Assembly (NCBI GenBank): GCA_036381255.1
Contig: DASVDG010000124.1
Span: 82,763-146,762 of the forward strand
Length of the DNA: 64,000 nt
Direction of reading: 5' to 3'
From: CALBZE01 sp036381255
GTDB taxonomy: Bacteria; Gemmatimonadota; Gemmatimonadetes; Longimicrobiales; RSA9
A program made the translations under genes and the position numbers. The stretch's first letter is position 1. Every line of letters starts with the position of its first letter. This document shows positions 23,298 through 31,621 of this stretch, one piece after another. Below the pieces are notes generated by a model that worked only from the letters and a program-made list of their open reading frames with translations, was not told the origin of the DNA and made no database searches.

Positions 23298-24043
23298 GAC
23301 CGGGGCTCCGCCTTGCGCGCGCGGACCGTGATCACCACCTCGAAGTCGGGGTCGACGTGGTCCAGCTCGCGGGGGCGGAGCTCCTCGGCGGCCAGGCCGT
23401 GCAGGAACGCGGATGCCACCAGCACGTTGCCGTGGGCGGCCACGCGCACCTCGCCGCCGAAGAACGCCTCCTGGAACAGCCGGTGCGCCGACGCGGTCGT
23501 GAAGCTCCAGTAGTAGCCCCACCGGTCCATGTCGTGCCGGCTGATCTTGCTGATCCCGGGGACCGTGACCAGCGCCACGCCGCCGGGCCGCAGGATCCGG
23601 TGGATCGTGCGTGCCGCCGCGGCGACGTCGTAGATGCACTGGAGCGTCTGCGTGATGATGGCGCAGTCGAACGCGTCGGAGTCGAGCCCCGCGCCGTCGG
23701 CCAGGTCGGCGACGATCGTGGTGCCGGGTCCGGCCTCGGCGACGTGCAGCACGTCCCGGTGCGTGACGCGGGCGCCGCCGAACGCGCGGGTGTACGTGTC
23801 GGCGCCGATCTCGAGGACGCGGCCGCGGATGTCGGCGGCGTGCGCGGCCAGGAACCGTTCGATGTAGTAGCGGTCGATCGGGCGTCCGCGGCTGAATCCC
23901 CAGTCGGGGCAGACCGGGCGGACCCGGCGCAGGCTGCCGAATCGGACGAAGCCGACGGGCGGCCGGCGGGTCCAGCGCCGCGCGCTGCGGCGAAGCCGCC
24001 CCGGGACGACCGACCGCACCCACTCGCGTAGCGCGTTTTCCAC
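23294..24043 (-). CDS. SAM-dependent methyltransferase
   Basis: GTG 24043 follows GGAGGG, giving 249 residues. It has a class I methyltransferase core: VLEIGADTYTRAFGG (76-90) is motif I, FDCAIITQTLQCIYD is the motif IV region, and ILRPGGVALVTVPG is motif V/VI. The preceding SRGRPIDRYYIERFL (51-65) is typical of methyltransferases encoded in polysaccharide clusters. It probably methylates a sugar or lipid-linked intermediate. It overlaps and is co-transcribed with the deacetylase, from the sigma-54-like site 58 bases before its predicted leader end. Confidence 0.83.
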   Translation of the reverse strand: MENALREWVRSVVPGRLRRSARRWTRRPPVGFVRFGSLRRVRPVCPDWGFSRGRPIDRYYIERFLAAHAADIRGRVLEIGADTYTRAFGGARVTHRDVLHVAEAGPGTTIVADLADGAGLDSDAFDCAIITQTLQCIYDVAAAARTIHRILRPGGVALVTVPGISKISRHDMDRWGYYWSFTTASAHRLFQEAFFGGEVRVAAHGNVLVASAFLHGLAAEELRPRELDHVDPDFEVVITVRARKAEPRS

Positions 24044-24111
24044 GTTCGCACCCTCCGGATCGACCGGACCATGCCGCGCGGGTCGGCCCGCGTTCGCGAC
24101 GCGGTAGCCAA

Positions 24112-24127
24112 TGCAAGGAGGGCGCCG
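24112..24127 (-). promoter_or_regulatory. Sigma-54 promoter for the methyltransferase/deacetylase unit
   Basis: On the minus strand the 16-mer is CGGCGCCCTCCTTGCA, with GG-N10-GC spacing and a perfect TTGCA. The predicted start near 24101 leaves about 58 bases to GTG 24043. It is the last such site I see to the right. Confidence 0.65.
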
Positions 24128-24147
24128 GCGCGTCGGAGCGACGCCGC

Positions 24148-24176
24148 TTGAAGTCCACCGCACGCCGCGGTATCCT
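24148..24176 (+). promoter_or_regulatory. Sigma-70-type promoter of prmA
   Basis: TTGAAG (24148-24153), a 17-base spacer and TATCCT (24171-24176) make a good housekeeping promoter. It points away from the polysaccharide region and marks the change from sigma-54-type to sigma-70-type control. Confidence 0.55.
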
Positions 24177-24221
24177 TCCCCGCTGGCGGTGGAGATGACG
24201 TTCCCCAGAGGGTACGGGTCG

Positions 24222-25118
24222 ATGGCTCCGGAGCGATGGCTGGTCCTGACGGTACGCGTGCCCACCGAGGAGGCGGGCGCGGCGCTCGCGGAGGGGCTGA
24301 TCGCGCTCGGCGGGACCGCCGTCGAGGAGGAGCACGACCGGCTGACTACGTACCTCCCCGCGCCGGACGACGCGGAGCGGTTTGTGGCCGAGGCGCGGGA
24401 GCGGCTCCAGGCGCTCGCACCCGGCCGGGAGCTCGAGCTGTCCTGGCGGTGGCGCGCCGACGAGGACTGGGCCCTGACGTGGCGCCGGGGGCTCCGTCCG
24501 CGGCGCGTCGGCAGGCGGCTGATCATCGCGCCGACGTGGACCGAGCCGGAGGCCGGCCCCGGCGACATCGTCGTCCGGATCGATCCGCAGATGGCGTTCG
24601 GCACCGGCGAGCACGCGTCGACCCGCGGCGTGCTCCGGCTGCTCGAGGCGGCGGTCCGGGCAGGCGACCGTGTGCTCGACGTGGGCACCGGCTCCGGCGT
24701 GCTGGCGATCGCCGCGGTGAAGTTGGGCGCCGGCGCGGTGCTCGCGGTCGAGAGCGATCCGAGCGCCGTGGTCAACGCACGCGAGAACCTGGACCGCAAC
24801 GGCGTGGCCGGGCAGGTCGCGCTGGAAGAGGGCGTCGTCGACGCCGCGTTCCTCGACGCGCTCGGCGCGGGCCGCTTCGACCTGATCGTTGCGAACATCC
24901 TGAGCGGCGTGCTGATCCCGCTCCTGCCGGCGTTCCGCCGCTCGCTCGGCGACCGCGCCGGCGCCGCGCCCGGCCGCGTGATCCTCGGCGGGATCCTCAC
25001 CCGGGAGGCGGACCGCGTCCTCGCGGCGGCGGCCCGCGCCGACCTCGACGCGGCCGCGACGGACGTGGAGGGCGAATGGTGGTCCGTCCTCCTCCGGACC
25101 CGCGGCGCGGCCGGCTAG
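24222..25118 (+). CDS. prmA: Ribosomal protein L11 methyltransferase
   Basis: PrmA trimethylates lysines of ribosomal protein L11 with SAM. I chose ATG 24222 (298 residues) because AGAGGG lies 9 bases upstream; ATG 24195 is possible. Residues 1-100 form the substrate-recognition domain. The linker contains DPQMAFGTGEHAST (about 122-135), a PrmA signature. The catalytic domain has VLDVGTGSGVLAIAA near 150 and VANILSGVL near 225 in the NPP-loop position. It converges with the next gene, and both stops share a CTAG palindrome at 25115-25118. Confidence 0.92.
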   Translation: MAPERWLVLTVRVPTEEAGAALAEGLIALGGTAVEEEHDRLTTYLPAPDDAERFVAEARERLQALAPGRELELSWRWRADEDWALTWRRGLRPRRVGRRLIIAPTWTEPEAGPGDIVVRIDPQMAFGTGEHASTRGVLRLLEAAVRAGDRVLDVGTGSGVLAIAAVKLGAGAVLAVESDPSAVVNARENLDRNGVAGQVALEEGVVDAAFLDALGAGRFDLIVANILSGVLIPLLPAFRRSLGDRAGAAPGRVILGGILTREADRVLAAAARADLDAAATDVEGEWWSVLLRTRGAAG

Positions 25119-25618
25119 TCCGCCGCGTCGGCGACGCGGGCCGCGGCGGCGCGCAGCTCGTCGACCCGGACCATCGCCTCCGCGACCGGCGCGTGGTCGG
25201 CCGGGTCCGCGCCGATAGCCGACCACAGCGCGACCAGCGAGGCATCCGCGGACCGCAGCACCGGCGCGACGCCCGGGCCGGCGTCCGCCGCCGGGCCCGG
25301 GGCGCCGCCCGCCGCGACGGCGCCGCCGTCGCGCAGCAACACGCGCGGCTCGGCCACGACGCCGACCCGGTACAGCGCGTCGAGGTACGACCGACGCTCG
25401 TCGTCGGGCCACGGCGCGGCGTCCCAGGGGAGTGGCGGCGATTCGATCAGCGCGAAGCGCTCCGGTGAGCGCCGGAGCCGATCGTGCAACTGGCCGTACG
25501 TCCCCGCCGATGGCCCCGCCTCGGCGACGAGTGCGCGGTGCAGGCGGGAGAGCGGGACCGTGAGCGCGGCATCGGCGCGGAGCACCTCACGGGCGCACCG
25601 TTCGACCGGGTCGTGCAT
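25115..25618 (-). CDS. Conserved-looking hypothetical protein (167 aa)
   Basis: ATG 25618 has a GGAGAG ribosome site. I do not recognise a family. The first 80 residues look like a small alpha-helical, winged-helix-like domain (VPLSRLHRALVAEAG, YGQLHDRLRRSPERFALI), followed by PPLPWDAAPWPDDERRSYL. Then come an Ala/Gly-rich linker and a C-terminal helix with many alanines. The base composition matches the neighbours, and codon third positions are strongly G/C. It converges on prmA with shared stop bases and diverges from the HIT gene. Confidence 0.6.
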   Translation of the reverse strand: MHDPVERCAREVLRADAALTVPLSRLHRALVAEAGPSAGTYGQLHDRLRRSPERFALIESPPLPWDAAPWPDDERRSYLDALYRVGVVAEPRVLLRDGGAVAAGGAPGPAADAGPGVAPVLRSADASLVALWSAIGADPADHAPVAEAMVRVDELRAAAARVADAAD

Positions 25619-25743
25619 GGAGGCTCTCCTGTTCGAAGGGGGGAGCGAAGATGCGCGCGTGCCGCGGGGCGACGCCATGGCGGCCCGGGACGTCGGGGAC
25701 GGCGCCGGCGGGCGCCGCGGAACCACGAGAAGGGAGGAGCGGG

Positions 25744-26091
25744 ATGGCTCAGGACTGCATCTTCTGCGGGATCGCGGCCGGCGAGGTGCCGGCGAAGATC
25801 GTGCGCGAGGACGACGACACGGTCGCGTTCCGGGACATCGATCCGAAGGCGCCGACGCACGTGCTGATCGTTCCGAGGCGGCACATCCCGTCGGTGAACG
25901 CGCTGGGCGCGGCGGACGCGGAGGTGGTCGGCCGCCTCTTCCTGGCGGCGAAGGAGATCGCGCGGGACGAGGGGGTCGCGGAGGACGGGTACCGTCTGGT
26001 CATGAACACGGGTCCGGGCGCGGGCCAGTCCGTGGACCACATCCATCTGCACCTGCTCGGGGGCCGGGCGCTGGACTGGCCGCCGGGCTGA
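25744..26091 (+). CDS. HIT family (histidine triad) nucleotide hydrolase
   Basis: ATG 25744 follows GGGAGGAGCGGG. The 115-residue protein is of standard HINT length. A zinc-type CxxC is at 5-8 (CIFC). Strands with DPKAPTHVLIVPRRHI follow, and the catalytic triad HIHLHLL has H99, H101 and H103. HINT enzymes hydrolyse AMP-lysine or acyl-adenylates in the cytosol. It starts a same-direction run with yqeY, mutS2 and dnaG. Confidence 0.92.
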   Translation: MAQDCIFCGIAAGEVPAKIVREDDDTVAFRDIDPKAPTHVLIVPRRHIPSVNALGAADAEVVGRLFLAAKEIARDEGVAEDGYRLVMNTGPGAGQSVDHIHLHLLGGRALDWPPG

Positions 26092-26134
26092 GACGAGGCC
26101 GCGCGCGGCGTGGCCGGAGAGAGGGGGGAGAGGC

Positions 26135-26578
26135 ATGGCGGAATCGTTGAAGGAGCGGCTGCGGAGCGATCTGAACACGGCGCGCCGCAACCGGGACAAG
26201 CTGTCGACGATGGTGCTGACGACGACGCTCTCGGAGGTGCGGAACCGGGAGATCGACGTGGGGCACGAGCTGTCGGACGACGAGGTCATCGAGGTCGTCT
26301 CGAGCGCGATCAAGCGGCGGCGCGAGTCTGCGGAGCAGATGCGCGCGGGCGGTCGGACGGAGCTGGCGGAGAAGGAGGAGCGGGAGTCTGAGATCCTGCG
26401 GACGTATCTCCCGGCGCAGTTGTCCGAGGCGGAGGTGCGGGAGATGATCCGGGAGGTGGTGGCGCAGGGCGCCGACAGCATCGGCGCGGTGATGGGCCGG
26501 ATCGCGCCGCGGATCAAGGGCCGGTTCGAGGGGCGGGAGGCGAACCGACTCGCCCGGGAGGAGCTGGGGACGGCGTGA
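26135..26578 (+). CDS. GatB/YqeY domain protein
   Basis: ATG 26135 has GAGGGGGGAGAGG upstream. The 147-residue protein has the full-length YqeY plan: an N-terminal helical region (KERLRSDLNTARRNRDK), IKRRRESAEQ in the middle and the YLPAQLSEAEVREMI turn before the C-terminal helices, ending in G-R-F-x-G-R-E-A. The domain is shared with the tail of GatB, where it contacts tRNA. A free-standing role in tRNA metabolism is suspected but not defined. Confidence 0.9.
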   Translation: MAESLKERLRSDLNTARRNRDKLSTMVLTTTLSEVRNREIDVGHELSDDEVIEVVSSAIKRRRESAEQMRAGGRTELAEKEERESEILRTYLPAQLSEAEVREMIREVVAQGADSIGAVMGRIAPRIKGRFEGREANRLAREELGTA

Positions 26579-26619
26579 TGGCCGGGCTCGCCGGCGGTGT
26601 TCGGGGGTAATCCAGAGGC

Positions 26620-28995
26620 ATGAATCGACACGCGCTGCTCGTCCTCCAGTACCCGGAGGCGCTGGATCTCGTCGCGGGGTACGCCGCAACGCCGCTGGGC
26701 GCGGACGCCGTGCGCGCGCTGGAGCCGTCGGACGCGCCGGCGTGGATCGAGGCGGAGCTGCGTGCCGTCGACCAGATGATCGGCTTCATCCTGCGGAGCG
26801 AGGGATGGCTGGCCGCGCCGATCCCGGATCTGCGCGCAGCGCTGCGCCGGCTCCGCGTGGCCGGCTCGGTGTGGGAGGGGCCCACGCTGCGCGACGCGGG
26901 CCAGCTGATGCAGACGGCGCGGACGAGCCGCCGCGCGATCCTCCAGCACGCCGAGGACTACCCGCACCTCGCGGAGCAAGCGGGGCGGCTGGTCAAGCTG
27001 GAGGCGGAGGAGCAGGCGATCCGCCGCGCGATCGACGACGCGGGCGCGGTCCGCGACGACGCGTCGAAGGAGCTCGCGCGGCTCCGGCGGGAGATCCGCG
27101 GCGCCCGCAACCGCATCGTCGAGCGGCTGGAGGCGTACATCGCGTCGCTGCCGGAGCGGGTGCGCGTGGCGGACGCGTCGATCAGCATCCGCGAGGGGCG
27201 ATACGTCATCCCGGTGCGCCGGGAGGGTCGCGGCGAGGTGGGCGGCATCGTCCACGACGAGTCGGCGACCGGCGGCACGCTGTTCGTCGAGCCGCCGATC
27301 GCGATCGAGATGATGAACCGGCTCCGGGAGCTGGAGCTGGCCGAGGCGCGGGAGGTGCAGCGGATCCTGCGCGAGCTGACGGACCGGATCCGGCCGCACC
27401 GCGAGGCGCTCGACATCTCGCTCGAGGCGCTCGTCGCGCTCGACTCGCTGTACGCCCGGGCGCGCTACGCGCTGGAGTACAACGGCCGGCGCCCGGAGCT
27501 GCTCCCCGCGGGCTCGAAGGAGTACGCCGTCGTCCGGGGCTACCACCCGCTGCTGCTGGCGGGGCCGGACCCGGTCGTTCCGTTCGACCTGACGCTCGAG
27601 CCGGGCGAGCGCACGTTCCTGGTCTCGGGGCCGAACACGGGCGGCAAGACGGTGCTGCTGAAGGCGATCGGACTGATCAGCGCGCTGGTGCAGTCGGGGA
27701 TCATCCCGCCGGTCGGCGACGGGAGTCGGCTCCCCGTGTTCCGCGACATCTTCGCCGACATCGGCGACGAGCAGTCGATCGAGGCGAGTCTCTCGACGTT
27801 CTCGGCGCACCTGAAGAACCTGCGCGAGATCGTCGAGGAGGCGGGCGCGGCGTCGCTCGTGCTGATCGACGAGATCGGCAGCGGGACGGATCCCGCGGAG
27901 GGCGGCGCGCTGGCGCAGGCGATCCTGGTCGAGCTGACGCGGCGCGGCACGTTCACCGTCGCGACGACGCACCTGGGGCAGCTCAAGCTGCTGGCGGGCG
28001 AGGAGCCGGGCGTGGTCAACGCATCGCTCCAGTTCGACTCGCGCGAGCTGCGGCCGACGTACCGGCTGATCAAGGGCGTGCCGGGTCGCAGCTACGGCCT
28101 GGCGATCGCGCGTCGTCTCGGCTTCCCGGACTCCGTGCTGGAAATGGCGGAGTCGTTCGTCCCGCGCGGCGAGCGCGAGGTCGGGCAGCTGCTCCTCGAG
28201 CTGGAGGAGAAGGAGCGGGCGATGGCGGACGCGCTCGCCGCGGCGGAGTCGGCGCGGGCCGAGGCGCTGGAGCTGCGACGCCGGGTCGAGGAGCGGGAGC
28301 ACCAGATCCGTAAGCGCGAGAAGGACGCGGAGCGCCGCGCGCGGCAGCAGGCGCGCGACCTCCTGATGGACGCCCGCCAGCAGGTCGAGGCCGCGATCCG
28401 CGAGGTGCGCGAGGCCGCGGCGGTCGACGTGGCTGAGCTGGACGAAGCGGCGCGGCGCGCGCGGCGCAGGGTCGAGGAGGCCGCGCGGCGACAGGCGGAG
28501 CGGACGCCCGAGGCGGGCGTGATCGGCACCGCGGGCGCGCAGGCGGAGCCGCCGGCGGTCGGGCGGCGCGTGCGCATTGCGGCCACCGGCGCGACCGGCC
28601 GGGTCGTCGAGCTGCGGGACGGCCGGGCCACGGTCGAGACGGGCGGGCTGCGGCTCCAGGTCCCCGTCGCGGGGCTCGAGGCGCTGCCGGACGAGGCGCG
28701 GCGGGAGCAGCCGACGCCGCGCGCTTCCGGCTGGACGGCGCCCGAAGTGCAGGCCAGCCCGGAGGTCGACCTGCGCGGGCTGCGCGTCGAGGAGGTCGAG
28801 GGGCGGCTCATCCCGGCGCTCGACGCCGCGCTGCTGGCCGACCTGCCGGCGCTGCGCATCATCCACGGCAAGGGGACCGGCGCGGTGCGCGAACGGGTCA
28901 CGGAGCTGCTGAGCGACTACCCGCAGGTCCGGTCCTACCGCCTGGGCGATCCCCGCGAGGGCGGCTCGGGCGTCACCATCGCGGAGCTGGGATGA
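26620..28995 (+). CDS. mutS2: Endonuclease MutS2
   Basis: The protein has 791 residues, the normal length. Residues 1-280 are the core and lever helices. The ABC-type ATPase has Walker A GPNTGGKT (337-344), a Walker B VLIDEIGSGTDP near 428 and a following TTHLGQLK. A long charged coiled coil runs from about 510 to 630. The C-terminal Smr nuclease domain starts with VDLRGLRVEEVEGRL near 716 and has the IIHGKGTG motif. MutS2 limits homologous recombination and can act on stalled ribosomes. Its stop overlaps the start of dnaG (ATGA at 28992). Confidence 0.95.
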   Translation: MNRHALLVLQYPEALDLVAGYAATPLGADAVRALEPSDAPAWIEAELRAVDQMIGFILRSEGWLAAPIPDLRAALRRLRVAGSVWEGPTLRDAGQLMQTARTSRRAILQHAEDYPHLAEQAGRLVKLEAEEQAIRRAIDDAGAVRDDASKELARLRREIRGARNRIVERLEAYIASLPERVRVADASISIREGRYVIPVRREGRGEVGGIVHDESATGGTLFVEPPIAIEMMNRLRELELAEAREVQRILRELTDRIRPHREALDISLEALVALDSLYARARYALEYNGRRPELLPAGSKEYAVVRGYHPLLLAGPDPVVPFDLTLEPGERTFLVSGPNTGGKTVLLKAIGLISALVQSGIIPPVGDGSRLPVFRDIFADIGDEQSIEASLSTFSAHLKNLREIVEEAGAASLVLIDEIGSGTDPAEGGALAQAILVELTRRGTFTVATTHLGQLKLLAGEEPGVVNASLQFDSRELRPTYRLIKGVPGRSYGLAIARRLGFPDSVLEMAESFVPRGEREVGQLLLELEEKERAMADALAAAESARAEALELRRRVEEREHQIRKREKDAERRARQQARDLLMDARQQVEAAIREVREAAAVDVAELDEAARRARRRVEEAARRQAERTPEAGVIGTAGAQAEPPAVGRRVRIAATGATGRVVELRDGRATVETGGLRLQVPVAGLEALPDEARREQPTPRASGWTAPEVQASPEVDLRGLRVEEVEGRLIPALDAALLADLPALRIIHGKGTGAVRERVTELLSDYPQVRSYRLGDPREGGSGVTIAELG

Positions 28996-30806
28996 TCCCG
29001 GAGACGATCGTCGAGGAGGTGCGCGAACGCGCGGACATCGTCGAGGTCGTCGGGGAGCATCTCCCGCTCAAGCGCAAGGGTAAGGATTACTGGGCGAACT
29101 GCCCGTTCCACAAGGAAAACACGCCCTCCTTCCACGTCGTCCCCGCCCGCGGGTTCTACAAGTGCTTCGGCTGCGGCGAATCGGGCGACGTCTTCACCTT
29201 CCTCATGAAGTACGCCGGCCTCTCGTTCCAGGACGCGGTGCGCAAGCTCGCCGAGCGGCTGGGGATCGAGATCCCGGACACGTCGGCGTCGCACGCGGCC
29301 GAGGACCCGAACCGGCTGCTCTACGAGGCGGTCGCGTTCGCGGCCGCCTTCTACGAGGAACGGCTGTGGGGGCCGGCCGGCCAGCGGGCGCGCGCGTACC
29401 TGGAGCGGCGCGGCGTCGCCGAGGACGTCGCCCGTCGGTTCCGCCTCGGCTACGCGCCGGACGAGTGGCGCGGGCTGCGTAACGCCGCGGCGAAGCACGG
29501 GATCGGTGACGAGATTCTCCTCGAGGCGGGTCTCGTCAAGACCAGCGAGCGGACGGACGAGCCGTACGACCGGCTGCGCGACCGGCTGATCTTTCCCATC
29601 GCCGATCCCGGCGGCCGGATCATCGCGTTCGGCGGCCGGATCCTCGGCGCGGCGCGCGAGGGCGCGCCCAAGTACCTCAACTCGCCCGAGACGCCCATCT
29701 ACCACAAGGGGCGCCACCTCTACGGCATCGCGTGGGCGAAGGGCGCGATCCGGCGCGAGGGCGCCGCCCTGGTGGTCGAAGGGTACATGGACTACGTTTC
29801 GCTCGCGGCGCACGGCGTGGAGAACGTCGTCGCCGGGCTGGGGACCGCCATGACGGCGGAGCAGGCGGCGCTGCTCGGGCGCTACACGCGCCAGGCGCTG
29901 CTCCTCTACGACAGCGACGCGGCCGGGCTGCGCGCGACGTTCCGCACGGCGGACGCGCTGCTCGCGGCGAAGGTCCATCCGCTCGTCGTCACACTGCCGC
30001 CGGGCGAGGACCCGGATTCGCTGGCGCGGGCCGGCGGCGCACGCGCGCTCCGGCCGTTCCTCGACGCCGCCGTGGACGTACTCGACCGGAAGCTCCAAAT
30101 TCTGGATGCGCGCGGGTACTTCGAAGGTGCGGAGGGCACGCGCAAGGCGCTGGACGGCCTCCTCCCGACGCTGCGCGCCGTGGTCGACCCGGCGCTGCGC
30201 GACATCTACGTCGCCCGCGTCGCCGAACGCACCGGCGTGCGCCGGGAGACGCTCGAGGCCGAGCTGCACGCGGAGCCCGCGTTCCGGCCTCGCACGACCC
30301 GCGTCGCGCCGGCCGAGCGGCCGCGCACGCCGATCGCCGCCGGCGTGGCCGGGCAGAAGAAGCTGATCCAGCTCCTGCTCCGGGACGAGTCGCGCATCGC
30401 GAAGGCCGCCGATGCACTCAAGCCCGACGACCTCGCCGATCCGGCGTACCGCGCGATCTTCGAGGCGCTCGTCCGCGCCGGCGGGCTCCAGGGGCGCGCG
30501 CCCGATGCGCTCGGCCTCTCGGGCGACGCGCTCGACGCGCTCCAGGCGCTGATCGGCGACCCGGAGGAGCTCGGCGACGGCGACCGCATCTTCGAGGAGC
30601 TCGTCGGCGACCTGCGCGCGCAGTCGCTGTTCGAGCGCAAGGATGCGTTGAAACGTCGGCTCGAACGGGAGGGCGAAGACCCGCTCGAAATCATGCGCGA
30701 GCTGACCGAGGTGAACGGTGCGCTGCGGGAATTGGGATCCGAGCTCAAGCGTCTGGGGTTTAAGCTAAGTGCAAGATATAGAAGGTACTTACGGGCACGT
30801 GCCTGA
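28992..30806 (+). CDS. dnaG: DNA primase
   Basis: This 604-residue primase overlaps mutS2 by 4 bases. The N-terminal CHC2 zinc finger is complete: C37, H40, C58, C61. The TOPRIM core has E263 in VVEGYMDYVSL and D307/D309 in LYDSDAAG. The C-terminal 150 residues form the helicase-binding region (LIQLLLRDESRIAKAAD onward). It makes RNA primers at the replication fork. The last 60 bases are much richer in A+T than the rest, which may reflect a promoter for the next gene inside the 3' end. Confidence 0.95.
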   Translation: MIPETIVEEVRERADIVEVVGEHLPLKRKGKDYWANCPFHKENTPSFHVVPARGFYKCFGCGESGDVFTFLMKYAGLSFQDAVRKLAERLGIEIPDTSASHAAEDPNRLLYEAVAFAAAFYEERLWGPAGQRARAYLERRGVAEDVARRFRLGYAPDEWRGLRNAAAKHGIGDEILLEAGLVKTSERTDEPYDRLRDRLIFPIADPGGRIIAFGGRILGAAREGAPKYLNSPETPIYHKGRHLYGIAWAKGAIRREGAALVVEGYMDYVSLAAHGVENVVAGLGTAMTAEQAALLGRYTRQALLLYDSDAAGLRATFRTADALLAAKVHPLVVTLPPGEDPDSLARAGGARALRPFLDAAVDVLDRKLQILDARGYFEGAEGTRKALDGLLPTLRAVVDPALRDIYVARVAERTGVRRETLEAELHAEPAFRPRTTRVAPAERPRTPIAAGVAGQKKLIQLLLRDESRIAKAADALKPDDLADPAYRAIFEALVRAGGLQGRAPDALGLSGDALDALQALIGDPEELGDGDRIFEELVGDLRAQSLFERKDALKRRLEREGEDPLEIMRELTEVNGALRELGSELKRLGFKLSARYRRYLRARA

Positions 30807-30837
30807 GTCGATGCGAACCCTCAGCGAGTGAAGGAGA

Positions 30838-31545
30838 ATGGAAGAGCTCTACCGATCCCTGTCGGAGCTGCAGGAGCTGGACGACGAGATCGCCGGCATC
30901 GAGGCGAAGCTGAACGCGTTCGAGCCGCGGCTGGAAGAGGTCGACGCGCCGGTCGTGGCGCTGGAGCGGGAGTTCGAGGCCGGGCGCAAACGACTGGAAG
31001 AGCTGCGCGACGCGTCGCGCAGGCTGAACCGGGCCGCGGAGGACAAGCGCGATCGGCTGAAGCGGACCGAGGAGCGGCTGGAGCGGGTGCGCAACGCCCG
31101 CGAGGAGGCGGCGATCCGGACCGAGCTGCACCTGATCCGGACCGCCGTCGATGCCGATGAGGCCGAGGCGATCCAGGTCATGGAGGAGATCACGCGCACC
31201 GAGCTGAAGCAGGACGAGCTGGAGCGGAAGCTCGGTCAGGCGCGGGAGGAGAGGGCGCCGAAGCGGGCGGAGCTGCTGGAGGCGCGCGGCGAGCTGGAGC
31301 GGGAGCTGGCCGTGCTGCGCGACCGGCGGGAGAACAAGCGGGTGCGACTGGATCCGACGGTGTCCCGGCTCTACGAGCGGGTCCGGGCGGGGAAGACGCG
31401 CGTCGTGATCACGAGCCTGACCGCCGACGGCGCGTGCGGCCACTGCTTCGGCGTGATCCCGCTCCAACAGCAGTCGGAGATCCGCCAGGCGAACTCGCTC
31501 GTCCGCTGCGAGGCGTGCGGCGTGATCCTGACGCCGGGGGAGTGA
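30838..31545 (+). CDS. Coiled-coil protein with C4 zinc ribbon
   Basis: The product has 235 residues. Residues 5-180 form a long charged antiparallel coiled coil (Glu/Arg/Leu heptads). The end is a C4 zinc ribbon with C200, C203, C224 and C227 (CGHC, CEAC). This is the DUF164/zf-RING_7 layout, whose members are thought to bind nucleic acid. The function is undefined. ATG 30838 sits only 1 base after AAGGAG, an unusually short ribosome-site spacing, but an upstream in-frame stop at 30826 rules out an earlier start. Confidence 0.88.
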   Translation: MEELYRSLSELQELDDEIAGIEAKLNAFEPRLEEVDAPVVALEREFEAGRKRLEELRDASRRLNRAAEDKRDRLKRTEERLERVRNAREEAAIRTELHLIRTAVDADEAEAIQVMEEITRTELKQDELERKLGQAREERAPKRAELLEARGELERELAVLRDRRENKRVRLDPTVSRLYERVRAGKTRVVITSLTADGACGHCFGVIPLQQQSEIRQANSLVRCEACGVILTPGE

Positions 31546-31560
31546 GCCGCGCGGGGTCCC

Positions 31561-31579
31561 CGGCCGGACGGCCGATTTT
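31561..31579 (+). terminator. Short hairpin with T-run after the zinc-ribbon gene
   Basis: CGGCCG-GA-CGGCCG followed by ATTTT, 16 bases after the stop at 31545. The stem is short (5-6 bp), so efficiency is uncertain. Confidence 0.5.
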
Positions 31580-31583
31580 CGCC

Positions 31584-31613
31584 TTGCTTCGCCCCGGCGC
31601 GTGCCGCTAACTT
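31584..31613 (+). promoter_or_regulatory. Possible sigma-70 promoter of recJ
   Basis: TTGCTT (31584-31589), an 18-base spacer and TAACTT (31608-31613). The start would fall almost on ATG 31622, giving a near-leaderless mRNA. Confidence 0.35.
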
Positions 31614-31621
31614 CGGCGCCG

